64,000 nucleotides of DNA from Gammaproteobacteria bacterium. Lineage in GTDB: Bacteria; Pseudomonadota; Gammaproteobacteria; Pseudomonadales; Cellvibrionaceae. Shown piece after piece: positions 10,201 through 17,501 of the stretch. Within the stretch, counting starts at the first letter, position 1, and each line of letters starts with the position of its first letter. A model generated the notes under the pieces. That model made no database searches and was not told the origin of the DNA. It saw nothing but the letters and a program-made list of their open reading frames with translations. The DNA lies in the NCBI GenBank assembly GCA_004172865.1, contig SEBV01000016.1, positions 1 through 64,000 on the forward strand, read 5' to 3'. Position numbers and translations under genes: made by a program.

Positions 10201-10662
10201 CGTCGCTTCAGTTTGAGCACAGTGGTTGTAGTAGAACCAATATTTACCATTAGGGGCTTTGATTACATCTGGCGCCCAGCTACCTTTGTAGCCATCAGTC
10301 CAGGCAATAGCTTCAGCGAATTGGCTTGAGTAGGTATTGAATAAAGTGCTTTCATCGACTTTGTCATTGGCAGAGAGAGCGGTGACATAGTTCCACTTCA
10401 TCAAGTCGGTAGATTTGGCAACAGCCAGGTGCGAACCGAAAACATAGTAGGACCCATCATCACCTTTAATAACGGATGGGTCATGTACAGCTATGTCATT
10501 GTATTCAATACTTGTCGCGGTAGCCGTTGGATCGTCTTTAGTAACGACTGTAGGCAAAGCGTCATCTGGCAATCCGGATTTGTCACCACTCGATCCGCCG
10601 CCACCGCAGCTTGATAGAGCGAGCACACCGGCTGTCACCAGTGCTAAATATGTTAGCTTCAT
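7291..10662 (-). CDS. GH43 arabinan endo-1,5-alpha-L-arabinanase-type lipoprotein with Ig-like and LamG domains
   Basis: A large surface lipoprotein expected to cut arabinan. The signal peptide ends in a lipobox (ALSSCGGGG), giving a lipidated Cys. The GH43 five-bladed propeller spans roughly residues 55-400: HDPSVIK (base Asp), SWAPDVI, DPNAIDPHVF, AAIEGTW (acid Glu) and SPGHNSVYYD (metal His). A GH43 C-terminal accessory domain follows (about 400-510), then two repeats of a bacterial Ig-like domain plus a LamG/concanavalin-like domain. The second LamG reaches the C-terminus. LamG copies share HFAAG/LFSSG, NEWSNMVF/NTWTHIVV and WDTPFNG/WDTPFQG motifs. The ATG at 10662 follows GAGGG and gives the clean lipoprotein signal. 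Known: this GH43 group is mostly endo-arabinanase. Exact specificity is not proven. It is divergent from the receptor gene at 11065, sharing its control region. Confidence 0.87.
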   Translation of the reverse strand: MKLTYLALVTAGVLALSSCGGGGSSGDKSGLPDDALPTVVTKDDPTATATSIEYNDIAVHDPSVIKGDDGSYYVFGSHLAVAKSTDLMKWNYVTALSANDKVDESTLFNTYSSQFAEAIAWTDGYKGSWAPDVIKAPNGKYWFYYNHCAQTEATGGCWNRSYLGVAESDSLTGPYVNKGIILRSGYRNAGEFAAYPLDNGQKTYDGAVDPNAIDPHVFYDKVGKLWLVYGSYSGGIFIIELDTTTGKAKSGQGYGKHLAGGGFAAIEGTWITYSPETDYYYMFNSIAGFAAADGYNIRVSRSKTPDGTYVDAAGNDMLLAKNNTETLSKYGVKLIGGFNFVSETGDQGSSTGYLSPGHNSVYYDATAKKYFLVTHTRFPNRGEEHAVRVHELWLNVNGWFVASPQRYAPISGTNVVDSTDVVGDYRFINHERDSNTTGHNSVYITLDSARKVTGEASGYYVLSDSNPNQITLVIGGKSYDGIIQWQWDESIRKLVPTFSAVSADGTSVWGSKLPTKTTAQALADVSAALAIDSELKVSSLTVPTRGTRAAEITWSSSNPSVINFTVNKKTGKQTGAVVVHRPSTSAGDQTVTLTATIVANGQTLTKTIVTKVIALSFTAPTAQFSFEDNLTDSKGHFAAGTPTGDRITNTGTVAYAAGWDGKAVSLDGTNGVRLPDGLISSYKYTVSFWIKPNVLTSFSTAFFGATDDVTWLSFLPKSWNDGTMLWGRVPQWFDGISGVAIPQNEWSNMVFSVDQGTATIYINGEQKFSGTNFGDLFTGKTGLFSLGVNYWDTPFNGLIDDLKIYNTALSPAEIKVLDPGAKSADEILVLAKAALDLGDLSALKDDVDLAIAGPYTTAISWSTSNAAAISNVGVITQPSATSPDATAVLTATISYGGKSVTKDFPVVVKSKAPPAPTAAYSFDENLDETSGLFSSGVVNLGFMNVNGGQVSYVDGIKGKALALDGTSCVKLANNLITTNTYSVSIWLNEAVAKNYTSAFFGMSDNTHWVSLVPGTLDGGAQSLFWSGSATWFDGLVGSKLPTNTWTHIVVTVNSGAFKAYINGVQTASLSGYPNVLTAATTQFAVGCSLWDTPFQGQIDELKVYNEVLSGDDAAVLYSQGITK

Positions 10663-10790
10663 GGAGTAACCCTCTAGAAAAATCATTGTTATACGTTATG
10701 GTTTAAAGGTACTTGTCTTCACCAGCGCCCAACTGGTTAGCACCCTCACTTGCTTGCGGAGGTTGAATCCACATACAGAATGCACAATTA

Positions 10791-10975
10791 GTCATACAAT
10801 ACTACCTATTGTTTTTTTATTAGCAACTATTTTTTAAATTTTTATAATGAATTTTAAGTACGATTTTCGCTTGAATAGGCAGTATTTTGACTTAAATTAG
10901 TTATAAGCATCCAAATTAACTTTAATTCAAAATTCGTTGACAACATTAATGTCATACAATAGGATTTATAGGCAG
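10791..10975 (+). promoter_or_regulatory. Divergent control region with repeated operator-like motifs and a sigma-70 promoter
   Basis: Between the divergent GH43 and receptor genes lie a GTCATACAAT element next to CTACCTATT (10791-10810), AATAGGCAG (10874-10882), and a second GTCATACAAT (10951-10960) followed by TATAGGCAG (10967-10975). A TTGACA at 10937-10942 with TAGGAT at 10960-10965 (17-base spacer) is a plausible promoter for the receptor gene. The same elements recur at 28476-28510 upstream of the AraC-type regulator, and CTACCTATT recurs at 26769-26777 upstream of the GH10 gene, which suggests a common regulator. Binding is inferred. Confidence 0.5.
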
Positions 10976-11064
10976 GAGATGCACAATAAAACTAAGCCTA
11001 TCTCGATCTCTGCCCAAGTTACTTGAGAGGCGTCATTTCAACCTTTATAAGGGAGAACACCCTC

Positions 11065-13872
11065 ATGTTTACGCGTTCCGCATTAAGCAGCGCAGTCACT
11101 ATTGCGATGGCTCTCGGTAGCTTTCCGCTCTATGTACAAGCGCAACAATCAGCTCCAGAACCCAGCGCAACTGAAAATGTAGAAGAAATTGTTGTATCTG
11201 GTATTCGCGAGAGTTTGACTAAAGCACTGGAAATCAAAAAAGAAAGTATTCAAATCGTTGACTCCGTAGTAGCGGAAGACATTGGTAAATTTCCCGACAA
11301 CAATCTAGTTGAATCACTTCAGCGCGTTACTGGCATCCAAACTACTAACCGTGGTTCAGGTGAAGTAGCAGGAATTACCGTTCGCGGCTTACCGGATGTC
11401 GAAACAACTATTAACGGTCGCGAGATATTTACCGGTATAGGCCGTACATTGGCTTTGCAAGATATTCCAGCCAACCTTTTGAGCCGTGTTGATGTTTTTA
11501 AAACCCGTTCTGCCAACCAAATTGAAGGCGGTATGGCTGGCTCGATTGACGTAAAAACTCCACGTCCATTCGATTTCGAAGGTAGCAAAGTTTCTCTTGC
11601 TGCTCGTGGCGTTTATCAAACCTCATCCGAAAAGTATGACCCGACTCTAAGCGCATTATTTAGCGACCAGTGGGATACAGATTACGGTCGTGTAGGCGCA
11701 TTGCTCAACTTGTCGAAAACGACCACTCACTATCGAGACCAAAGTGCAAGCGTAGGTGCCCTTTTCCCAATATTTACGCAAACCTTTACCGATTCAAATG
11801 GCACTACTTACAACATTGGCGATGCTATACCTACTACCGATGCCAATAAAAATTCAGTGTGGATTCCGGGCACTGAAGGGGGTCTGCCAGACCAAGCAGG
11901 TTCTACACTGACGATGAATGGCCAATCGATTGGCTACACGCTTCAACGCGATGCCATGTTCCTGAGCGATTTCCAAGGTACTCGTGAGCGTCCTGCGGCT
12001 AACTTGTCGTTGCAATGGGCACCGAATGATTCATCTGAATATGTGTTTGAAACTTTCTACACCGGCTACCGCAATACCAGCGAAAATCGCTTGTTGTTCA
12101 CTTTCATTAATGGCAACAGCAAATTCCAGAATTCAGAACTCTACCCAGATACTAATGTTGTCCACAAAGTCTACGTAAACAACCCAACTGGTTTTACCAG
12201 CGGTGACGGTACCGAAGGCCAAACAGATAGCATCATGTATGCATTGGGCGGTAAGTGGGATATCACTGATGATTTCAAACTCAAAGCTGATTTGAATTAC
12301 CAATCCAGTAATTACCAAAGTAAATTTGTTGCTAATCAGTGGAATTTCAGCCGTTATCAAGCGATTGCGGACTACAACTATCACAACAACAACACCATCA
12401 TGCTGGCATTCCTGGACAATCCAGCGACCAGCTTCGATGAGTCGGATATGACCCAATTAGGTAACGCCACCTTTGGTAATTTTTACGACAACTTCGATAA
12501 GCAACATGGTAGCGGCACGACCCTGACCATCGATGGCGAATATGACGCTAATTGGGGAATCATTACCAAGACACGTTTTGGTTTACGTGCAGATGAACAC
12601 AAAGCCTATACCCGTCACCGTGAACAATTCGCTTCTGGATGTTCTGCTGCCGGAGCACTTTGTGACATCAATAACTTTGCTGATGTAATTGATATTAGTA
12701 AATCAGGATTTTTTGACGGCTATGGTTATGTTCCCTCGCAATGGTTCTCTGCAAAAGGCACTGAATTATTGGATAACACCGAAACCTATCGCTCACTATT
12801 TGGCGTAGCCTCAGGTGGCGGCGCGTGGATGGATACCGCTGCTTTCGACGTTAAAGAAGTCAACACTGCGCTTTATGGTGAGTTTGATTTTGAAACCGAA
12901 TTGGGCGGTAAAAAAGTTGACGGTAACGTAGGTGTGCGTGCGGTCTCTATCAAAAATGAAAGCCAATTCTACTCAGGTGTTGCAGAAAGCAGAGACAACG
13001 AAGTGTTGCCAAGCTTTGGCGTTCGCTACTGGTTTGAGGACGATTTAGTTGCTCGCTTTAACTATGGCGAAACTCTTCGTCGCCCGGCATTTGGGGATCT
13101 AAACCCGGCAATACTATATGCAGAGCCTAATACCACCGCGTTTGGTTCAGCATCAAGCGGAAATCCTAATCTTGGTTCTACCAAATCCAAGAACTATGAT
13201 TTGGGCTTGGAATGGTATTTTGCTAAATCCAGCTCGCTATACGGTGTATTGTTCGAGCGTGATATCACCGGTTTCGTATGGACTACCTCTAAACAAATTA
13301 GCGGCCCAACTCCAAATGTTACCTACGTTTATTCAAGCCCTGAAAATAGCTCTGATGGCTGGTTGAAAGGTGCAGAATTTGGCCTGGTTTACTTCCCGGA
13401 TAACCTGCCTTCCTACCTGGATGGTTTTGGTGGTCAATTCAGTTACACGCTTCTTGATTCCAACCAAACTATTCCAGTATTTGACGCTACCGGTACTCAA
13501 ACTGGCACTCAAGATACTTCGTTATTTGGCGTATCCAAGTCATCATACAGTGCTGTTTTAGCCTACGAAAAACACGACTTCAGCGCACGTCTGTCTTATG
13601 TTTGGCGTGAGAAATTCTTACAGCGTCACGATGGCACTCAATTCGCTAGCCCGCTGCAAATTTACTCAGCACCAGAAGAAAGTCTTGACCTACAGTTGAG
13701 CTACAACATAACTGATGACTGGGCGATTACCTTGGATGCTACTAACTTAACCAACTATCGTTTCCGTACTTACTATCATTCAATTACCAACAACAATCCT
13801 GATTACTTGATGAACTACGGTACATCGCTCCTAAGTAAAACCTGGGCGCTAGGTACACGTATCTCCTTCTAA
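11065..13872 (+). CDS. TonB-dependent receptor (Xanthomonas/Caulobacter carbohydrate type), second copy
   Basis: An outer-membrane TonB-dependent transporter paired divergently with the GH43 gene. The start at 11065 is set by AAGGGAG about nine bases upstream and by a signal peptide (MFTRSALSSAVTIAMALGSF, cleavage near VQAQQ). The plug carries EEIVVSGIRESLTKAL and AEDIGKFPDNNLVESL, the same family hallmark as the receptor at 4200-6875. The two are clearly paralogous, but the sequence is divergent across the barrel, so they probably take different oligosaccharides. The last residues (LGTRISF) end in Phe, as expected for a BAM substrate. Arabino-oligosaccharide uptake is inferred from the GH43 partner and the shared control region. 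Confidence 0.88.
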   Translation: MFTRSALSSAVTIAMALGSFPLYVQAQQSAPEPSATENVEEIVVSGIRESLTKALEIKKESIQIVDSVVAEDIGKFPDNNLVESLQRVTGIQTTNRGSGEVAGITVRGLPDVETTINGREIFTGIGRTLALQDIPANLLSRVDVFKTRSANQIEGGMAGSIDVKTPRPFDFEGSKVSLAARGVYQTSSEKYDPTLSALFSDQWDTDYGRVGALLNLSKTTTHYRDQSASVGALFPIFTQTFTDSNGTTYNIGDAIPTTDANKNSVWIPGTEGGLPDQAGSTLTMNGQSIGYTLQRDAMFLSDFQGTRERPAANLSLQWAPNDSSEYVFETFYTGYRNTSENRLLFTFINGNSKFQNSELYPDTNVVHKVYVNNPTGFTSGDGTEGQTDSIMYALGGKWDITDDFKLKADLNYQSSNYQSKFVANQWNFSRYQAIADYNYHNNNTIMLAFLDNPATSFDESDMTQLGNATFGNFYDNFDKQHGSGTTLTIDGEYDANWGIITKTRFGLRADEHKAYTRHREQFASGCSAAGALCDINNFADVIDISKSGFFDGYGYVPSQWFSAKGTELLDNTETYRSLFGVASGGGAWMDTAAFDVKEVNTALYGEFDFETELGGKKVDGNVGVRAVSIKNESQFYSGVAESRDNEVLPSFGVRYWFEDDLVARFNYGETLRRPAFGDLNPAILYAEPNTTAFGSASSGNPNLGSTKSKNYDLGLEWYFAKSSSLYGVLFERDITGFVWTTSKQISGPTPNVTYVYSSPENSSDGWLKGAEFGLVYFPDNLPSYLDGFGGQFSYTLLDSNQTIPVFDATGTQTGTQDTSLFGVSKSSYSAVLAYEKHDFSARLSYVWREKFLQRHDGTQFASPLQIYSAPEESLDLQLSYNITDDWAITLDATNLTNYRFRTYYHSITNNNPDYLMNYGTSLLSKTWALGTRISF

Positions 13873-13879
13873 GATAATT

Positions 13880-13908
13880 AAGTCGGCCCTAATTAGGTCG
13901 GCTTTTTT
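13880..13908 (+). terminator. Intrinsic terminator of the second TonB receptor gene
   Basis: GTCGGCC pairs with GGTCGGC (two G-T wobbles) around a CTAATTA loop and is followed by six T. It begins just past the receptor stop. Confidence 0.75.
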
Positions 13909-13946
13909 ACTTAAATATGGACGAAGTTTTTGCACGCACGACTTAC

Positions 13947-13976
13947 AGCCAGCGGTATCTCCGCTGGCTTTTTTAT
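13947..13976 (+). terminator. Second terminator upstream of ettA
   Basis: A perfect nine-pair stem, GCCAGCGG with CCGCTGGC, has a short loop and a run of six T. It backs up the terminator at 13880 and insulates ettA. The ~155 bases between it and ettA contain no convincing gene. Confidence 0.8.
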
Positions 13977-14134
13977 TTGCAAACGGCAAACTTATTTATC
14001 GCATTTTCTCTCTGGCCCCTGCAGTCCAAACACTTTTAAAAACCTATCTTTCCTTTCCTATAGACCCCGCTTTCTTTATAGTACGCACCTACTAAAATAC
14101 TCCCTACCAAATCCCCGCTGCAGAGGTTTAGCTC

Positions 14135-15799
14135 ATGGCTCAATACGTATTCAGCATGCACAGGCTTGGCAAAATTGTGCCGCCCAAGCGTGAAATTCTA
14201 AAAGATATTTCCCTGTCATTTTTCCCCGGCGCCAAGATTGGTGTGCTCGGCTTGAACGGTTCAGGTAAGTCGACCCTGTTGCGCATCATGGCGGGTGTTG
14301 ATCAGGATTTTAATGGCGAAGCTCGCCCAATGCCTGACCTGAAAATTGGCTACTTGCCGCAAGAACCACAGCTCGATCCAACTAAAGATGTTTTGGGCAA
14401 CGTGCAAGATGGCGTACGCGAAGCGGTTGATGCTTTGGCTGAACTCGACCAAATCTATGCTGACTATGCAGAGCCTGATGCTGACTTCGATGCGCTTGCC
14501 AAGAAGCAAGCTAAGTGCGAAGACATCATTCAAGCGTGGGATGCCCACAATCTTCAACACACCTTAGATGTTGCAGCAGACGCATTGCGCCTTCCGCCGT
14601 GGGACGCTGACGTGACTGTGCTTTCCGGTGGTGAACGCCGCCGTGTGGCGCTTTGCCGCTTATTGTTGTCGCGCCCCGATATGCTCTTGCTCGACGAACC
14701 CACCAACCATTTGGATGCAGAATCGGTTTACTGGCTGGAACAATTCCTCCACAACTTTACCGGCACCGTAGTAGCCATCACCCATGATCGCTACTTCCTC
14801 GACAACGCCGCTGGCTGGATTCTCGAACTCGACCGCGGCCACGGCATTCCATACGAAGGCAACTACACCAGCTGGTTGGAACAGAAAGATGCTCGTTTAG
14901 AGCAAGAAGCCAAATCGGAAGCTGCGCATCAAAAAGCATTGAAAACCGAATTGGAATGGGTGCGTCAAAATCCTAAAGGTCGCCAAGCCAAGAGCAAGGC
15001 GCGTATCGCTCGCTTCGATGAATTGCAATCGCAAGAATTCCAATCGCGTAACGAGACCAACGAAATTTACATTCCGCCAGGCGAACGCTTGGGCGATAAA
15101 GTCATAGTTCTGGAAAACGTAAGCAAAGGTTACGGTGACCGTTTGCTAATCGACAACCTCACACTCAGTATTCCTAAAGGTGCAGTGGTTGGGATTGTGG
15201 GTGGTAACGGCGCGGGTAAATCTACCCTCTTCCGTATGATTTCCGGTACCGAAAAACCGGATAGCGGCACTATCACCATCGGCGATACAGTAAAAGTCGC
15301 CTATGTTGAACAGAGCCGTGAAAATCTCGACGATAAAAACTCAGTGTGGGAAGCCGTTTCTGGCGGCGCTGATATTTTGAAAATCGGCAACTACGAAGTT
15401 AGCTCACGCTCTTACTTAGGCCGCTTCAACTTCAAAGGTGGCGACCAACAAAAACGTGTGGGCGAATTGTCCGGTGGTGAGCGCGGCCGTTTACATTTGG
15501 CCAATACCTTGAAACAAGGTGCAAACGTTTTGTTGCTCGATGAACCGTCAAACGATTTGGATATTGAAACTTTGCGCGCATTGGAAGATGCAATCCTCGC
15601 CTTCCCTGGCTGCGTGCTGGTGATCTCGCATGATCGCTGGTTCCTTGACCGTATTGCTACGCATATCCTTGCGTACGAAGGCGAATCTGATATTCAATTC
15701 TTCGAAGGCAACTACACCGATTACCACGAAGATTTTGTAAAACGTAAAGGCGCAGATTCACAACCTAAACGTATGAAGTACAAACCGCTTAAAGCATAA
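14135..15799 (+). CDS. ettA: Energy-dependent translational throttle protein EttA (ABC-F ATPase)
   Basis: A cytoplasmic ABC-F protein that binds the ribosomal E site and gates the first peptide bond according to the ATP/ADP ratio. Two ABC domains are seen. The first has Walker A GLNGSGKST, signature LSGGERRRVAL and Walker B LLLLDEPTNHLD. The second has GGNGAGKST, LSGGERGRLHLA and LLLDEPSNDLD. The linker between them holds a Lys/Arg-rich stretch (RQNPKGRQAKSKARIARF) typical of EttA. The length of 554 residues matches E. coli EttA (555), and DEPSNDLDIETLRALE is characteristic of this subfamily. The ATG at 14135 has GAGG nine bases before it. It stands alone between two terminators, as a single-gene transcript. 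Confidence 0.96.
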   Translation: MAQYVFSMHRLGKIVPPKREILKDISLSFFPGAKIGVLGLNGSGKSTLLRIMAGVDQDFNGEARPMPDLKIGYLPQEPQLDPTKDVLGNVQDGVREAVDALAELDQIYADYAEPDADFDALAKKQAKCEDIIQAWDAHNLQHTLDVAADALRLPPWDADVTVLSGGERRRVALCRLLLSRPDMLLLDEPTNHLDAESVYWLEQFLHNFTGTVVAITHDRYFLDNAAGWILELDRGHGIPYEGNYTSWLEQKDARLEQEAKSEAAHQKALKTELEWVRQNPKGRQAKSKARIARFDELQSQEFQSRNETNEIYIPPGERLGDKVIVLENVSKGYGDRLLIDNLTLSIPKGAVVGIVGGNGAGKSTLFRMISGTEKPDSGTITIGDTVKVAYVEQSRENLDDKNSVWEAVSGGADILKIGNYEVSSRSYLGRFNFKGGDQQKRVGELSGGERGRLHLANTLKQGANVLLLDEPSNDLDIETLRALEDAILAFPGCVLVISHDRWFLDRIATHILAYEGESDIQFFEGNYTDYHEDFVKRKGADSQPKRMKYKPLKA

Positions 15800-15821
15800 G
15801 GCTTATATTCGATGTAAATAA

Positions 15822-15858
15822 AAATGCGCGGCACATGCAAATGGTCGCGCATTTTTTT
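15822..15858 (+). terminator. Terminator between ettA and the convergent globin gene
   Basis: AAATGCGCG pairs with CGCGCATTT around a 15-base loop, and is followed on the plus strand by seven T. It serves ettA and may also act on the convergent globin gene, whose stop codon it overlaps. Confidence 0.75.
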
Positions 15859-16342
15859 ATTCTGCTAATGCAACTTCTGGACTCGGTACTTCTGAAATCC
15901 GTGCTTCTGAACTCGGTGCTTCTGAAATCCGTGCTTCTGAATAGGCCGCTGTAATCATTGTGTGCGATAACAGCAAATAAAGCTCCTTCCATGCAATAAA
16001 AGCTTCCGCGCTTAAGTCATCGCCTAAACCTTCTACCAAGGTATTCAGCAAAGCTGCACCGACAGTTTGATAATGCTGCGGAGTCACGCCGTATTTAACA
16101 TGACGTTTTGCCAATTGCTGCACAACCGGCACGAGATCGTCGAGATTATCCAGCGAACTCACTGCTGCACTTAACATCTGCATAAGTTTTGCAGATTGCT
16201 GATTTAAATCAGCCGGAAATAACGATTTCAGTTTTGGATCAAGCTCAAATAAATTGCGATAAAATATCAACCCAACGACCTGACTCGCTGGAGCCACTAA
16301 CGCAAAGCTCGCGCGAATTAAATGAATTTTTGTAGCATTCAT
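15857..16342 (-). CDS. Single-domain bacterial globin with a repetitive C-terminal tail
   Basis: A heme-binding globin of the Vitreoscilla/flavohemoglobin-domain type, with likely roles in oxygen or NO handling. Helical landmarks are visible: FYRNLFELDPKLKSLF (B to CD corner with CD1 Phe), a Gln in the distal E7 region (DLNQQSAKLM), and KRHVKYGVTPQHYQTVG around the proximal F8 His. The core ends near residue 134 (LLLSHTMITAAY). The last ~27 residues are an added tail of five-residue repeats (SEARI, SEAPS, SEARI, SEVPS, PEVAL) encoded by 15-base tandem repeats. The start has AGGAG upstream. It is the last gene of a minus-strand series with the repeat-peptide and small membrane protein genes, and a second globin lies beyond the MocR regulator. 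Confidence 0.88.
   Translation of the reverse strand: MNATKIHLIRASFALVAPASQVVGLIFYRNLFELDPKLKSLFPADLNQQSAKLMQMLSAAVSSLDNLDDLVPVVQQLAKRHVKYGVTPQHYQTVGAALLNTLVEGLGDDLSAEAFIAWKELYLLLSHTMITAAYSEARISEAPSSEARISEVPSPEVALAE
15874..15948 (-). repeat. Five 15-base tandem repeats in the globin C-terminal tail
   Basis: Units begin CTTCTG at 15874, 15889, 15904, 15919 and 15934. Units two and four are identical, giving a 30-base higher-order period. A multiple of three keeps the frame open, so copy number can vary without breaking the protein. Confidence 0.85.
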
Positions 16343-16493
16343 ATTGATACTCCTATTTAAAAAATAAATTCCCTGAGAAAAATAATTAAAAAAATCCTTT
16401 TTAGTTTTTATAAAAATCTAGCCGCTTTTTATAAAAAATCAAAAAAGCAGCGAGCTTTGCGCCATCATCCGTGAAGCTGAAAAAAAAATTCCA

Positions 16494-16859
16494 TTAGCAG
16501 GTAGGTGGATTGTGGAAAATTATTCCCGCAAGCACTGGACTATCACCAGGCGGATTATGTTTAATAATCGCCTGAGCATTTAAAACACCGTAGGGGTCCG
16601 GCGGAACGCTTTGTCCATTTACTACGCCATATGGATCCGGCGGAACGCTCTGACCATTCACAACACCATAGGGATCTGGTGGAACAGCCGCTGCTAGCGT
16701 GTAGCGAATTTCTCCGTAAGGATCTGGGGGAATACTTTGATTCATGGTGTTGTCATCGGGCGGATTATGCTTAATAACACCGAGATTACCGGAGTTAGCA
16801 TTGGCTAATTGCGCGCCGAGAAGAGCAACAAAAATAAGAACAGCTTTTGAAATTGACAT
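16494..16859 (-). CDS. Secreted small protein of PPDPYG and HNPP repeats, function unknown
   Basis: I do not recognise a family. The ATG at 16859 has AAAGGA eight bases upstream and starts a signal peptide (MSISKAVLIFVALLGAQLANA). The mature part of about 100 residues is almost wholly repeats: HNPP three times (IKHNPPDD, IKHNPPGD, FHNPPTC) framing PPDPYG four times, three of these spaced by exactly 13 residues (VVNGQSV between them). It has a single Cys, at the extreme C-terminus. At DNA level the 39-base units (16600-16638, 16639-16677) differ mostly at third codon positions, which points to selection on the peptide. It lies between a globin gene and a small membrane protein gene. Possible roles (metal-binding periplasmic peptide, multi-core peptide precursor) are speculation. 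No modifying enzyme gene is adjacent. Confidence 0.7.
   Translation of the reverse strand: MSISKAVLIFVALLGAQLANANSGNLGVIKHNPPDDNTMNQSIPPDPYGEIRYTLAAAVPPDPYGVVNGQSVPPDPYGVVNGQSVPPDPYGVLNAQAIIKHNPPGDSPVLAGIIFHNPPTC
16600..16677 (-). repeat. Tandem 39-base coding repeats of the PPDPYG protein
   Basis: Two full 39-base units (16600-16638, 16639-16677) and flanking partial copies encode 13-residue repeats with PPDPYG. Differences between units fall mainly in synonymous positions. Confidence 0.8.
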
Positions 16860-16957
16860 ATTAAATTCCTTTAGTTTTGGTTTAAGAAATCTTTCACTCA
16901 TCATGAGCGTAGGATTGTTTTTACATTTTCACGGAAACAACTAACACATTATTTACC

Positions 16958-17221
16958 TTATCCGTGCGTAAGGTTTTTCACTGGCACTGCAACCCATGGT
17001 TTACGACGGCGCACAACGAGAAGGCTGCACACGCCAAAACCTAACAACATTATTGAGCCGGCGTTTCCACTGTATGCAACACTTTCAGCAATATCAGTTG
17101 ATGAAATTGCCTGCGCATAAGACGAAAATACAAACACACATCCGATCAACAACAATCGCAGAAAATTAGTTGGCAGTGGTTCATCGCTACCGCACAAGAG
17201 TTTTAAAAATTTGATCTTCAT
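16958..17221 (-). CDS. Small exported protein with C-terminal membrane anchor and Arg cluster
   Basis: An 87-residue protein of unknown function. AAGGA stands eight bases before the ATG. The N-terminal third holds a hydrophobic signal-like segment (FLRLLLIGCVFVFSSYAQA). A short polar stretch (ISSTDIAESVAYSGNAGS) follows, then a second hydrophobic helix and an Arg cluster (IMLLGFGVCSLLVVRRRK). This order of a short hydrophobic helix followed by RRRK resembles protein-sorting tails such as PEP-CTERM, but there is no PEP motif and the protein continues for about 14 residues, so I do not claim that assignment. It is on the same strand as the repeat-peptide and globin genes, with paired direct repeats just upstream. 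Could be a small membrane partner of the repeat peptide (inference). Confidence 0.5.
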   Translation of the reverse strand: MKIKFLKLLCGSDEPLPTNFLRLLLIGCVFVFSSYAQAISSTDIAESVAYSGNAGSIMLLGFGVCSLLVVRRRKPWVAVPVKNLTHG

Positions 17222-17310
17222 TGGAGATTCCTTGACCTTATAAAATTACCTGGGGTAAAAATCCTGTTGCCGAACCGGTAAAGCTATTGTGAATAAAATC
17301 CTTTAACACA

Positions 17311-17345
17311 AATAGATACAAGCGATGGCCTTTGGGATAGATACA
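17311..17345. promoter_or_regulatory. Paired direct repeat, probable MocR operator (copy 1)
   Basis: AATAGATACA at 17311-17320 and GATAGATACA at 17336-17345 are spaced 25 bases start to start. The intervening GCGATG is also shared with copy 2 at 17502. It lies about 90 bases upstream of the small membrane protein gene. MocR/GabR-type regulators are known to bind spaced direct repeats, so the adjacent MocR gene is the natural candidate (inference). Confidence 0.55.
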
Positions 17346-17501
17346 GTCGAAATACCAAAATCAATTTTGGTGAAGAATGTTTGTCGTTAAATCCTTAAAC
17401 AACAAATAACAAACAACACTTAACAAAAAAATTGAGCTTACTACTTCTATATTGCGTTGCCGCTAATATGGGATGCATTGTGGGGGAAGTTTGGTAGAGC
17501 A

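Noticed and set aside
10951-10960. GTCATACAAT as a GntR (FCD) type operator
   Set aside because: It resembles TTGTnnnACAA sites of that family, but the palindrome is incomplete and no GntR-FCD gene is in the window. The AraC link is preferred, though not proven.
12133-12456. 107-codon antisense frame inside the TonB receptor gene
   Set aside because: No ribosome site, and the opposite strand is a strongly conserved receptor; similar antisense frames occur throughout the window.
13930-14193. Open frame of 87 codons before ettA
   Set aside because: It runs across the terminator at 13947-13976 and overlaps ettA in another frame, has no family-like sequence and no ribosome site.
15789-15992. 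Open frame giving FRSTD/FRSTE pentapeptide repeats
   Set aside because: It is the same 15-base repeat DNA as the globin tail read in another frame. The globin frame continues into a true fold, while this one does not.
16958-17221. PEP-CTERM assignment for the small membrane protein
   Set aside because: The helix and Arg cluster fit, but there is no PEP motif and about 14 residues follow the Arg cluster.
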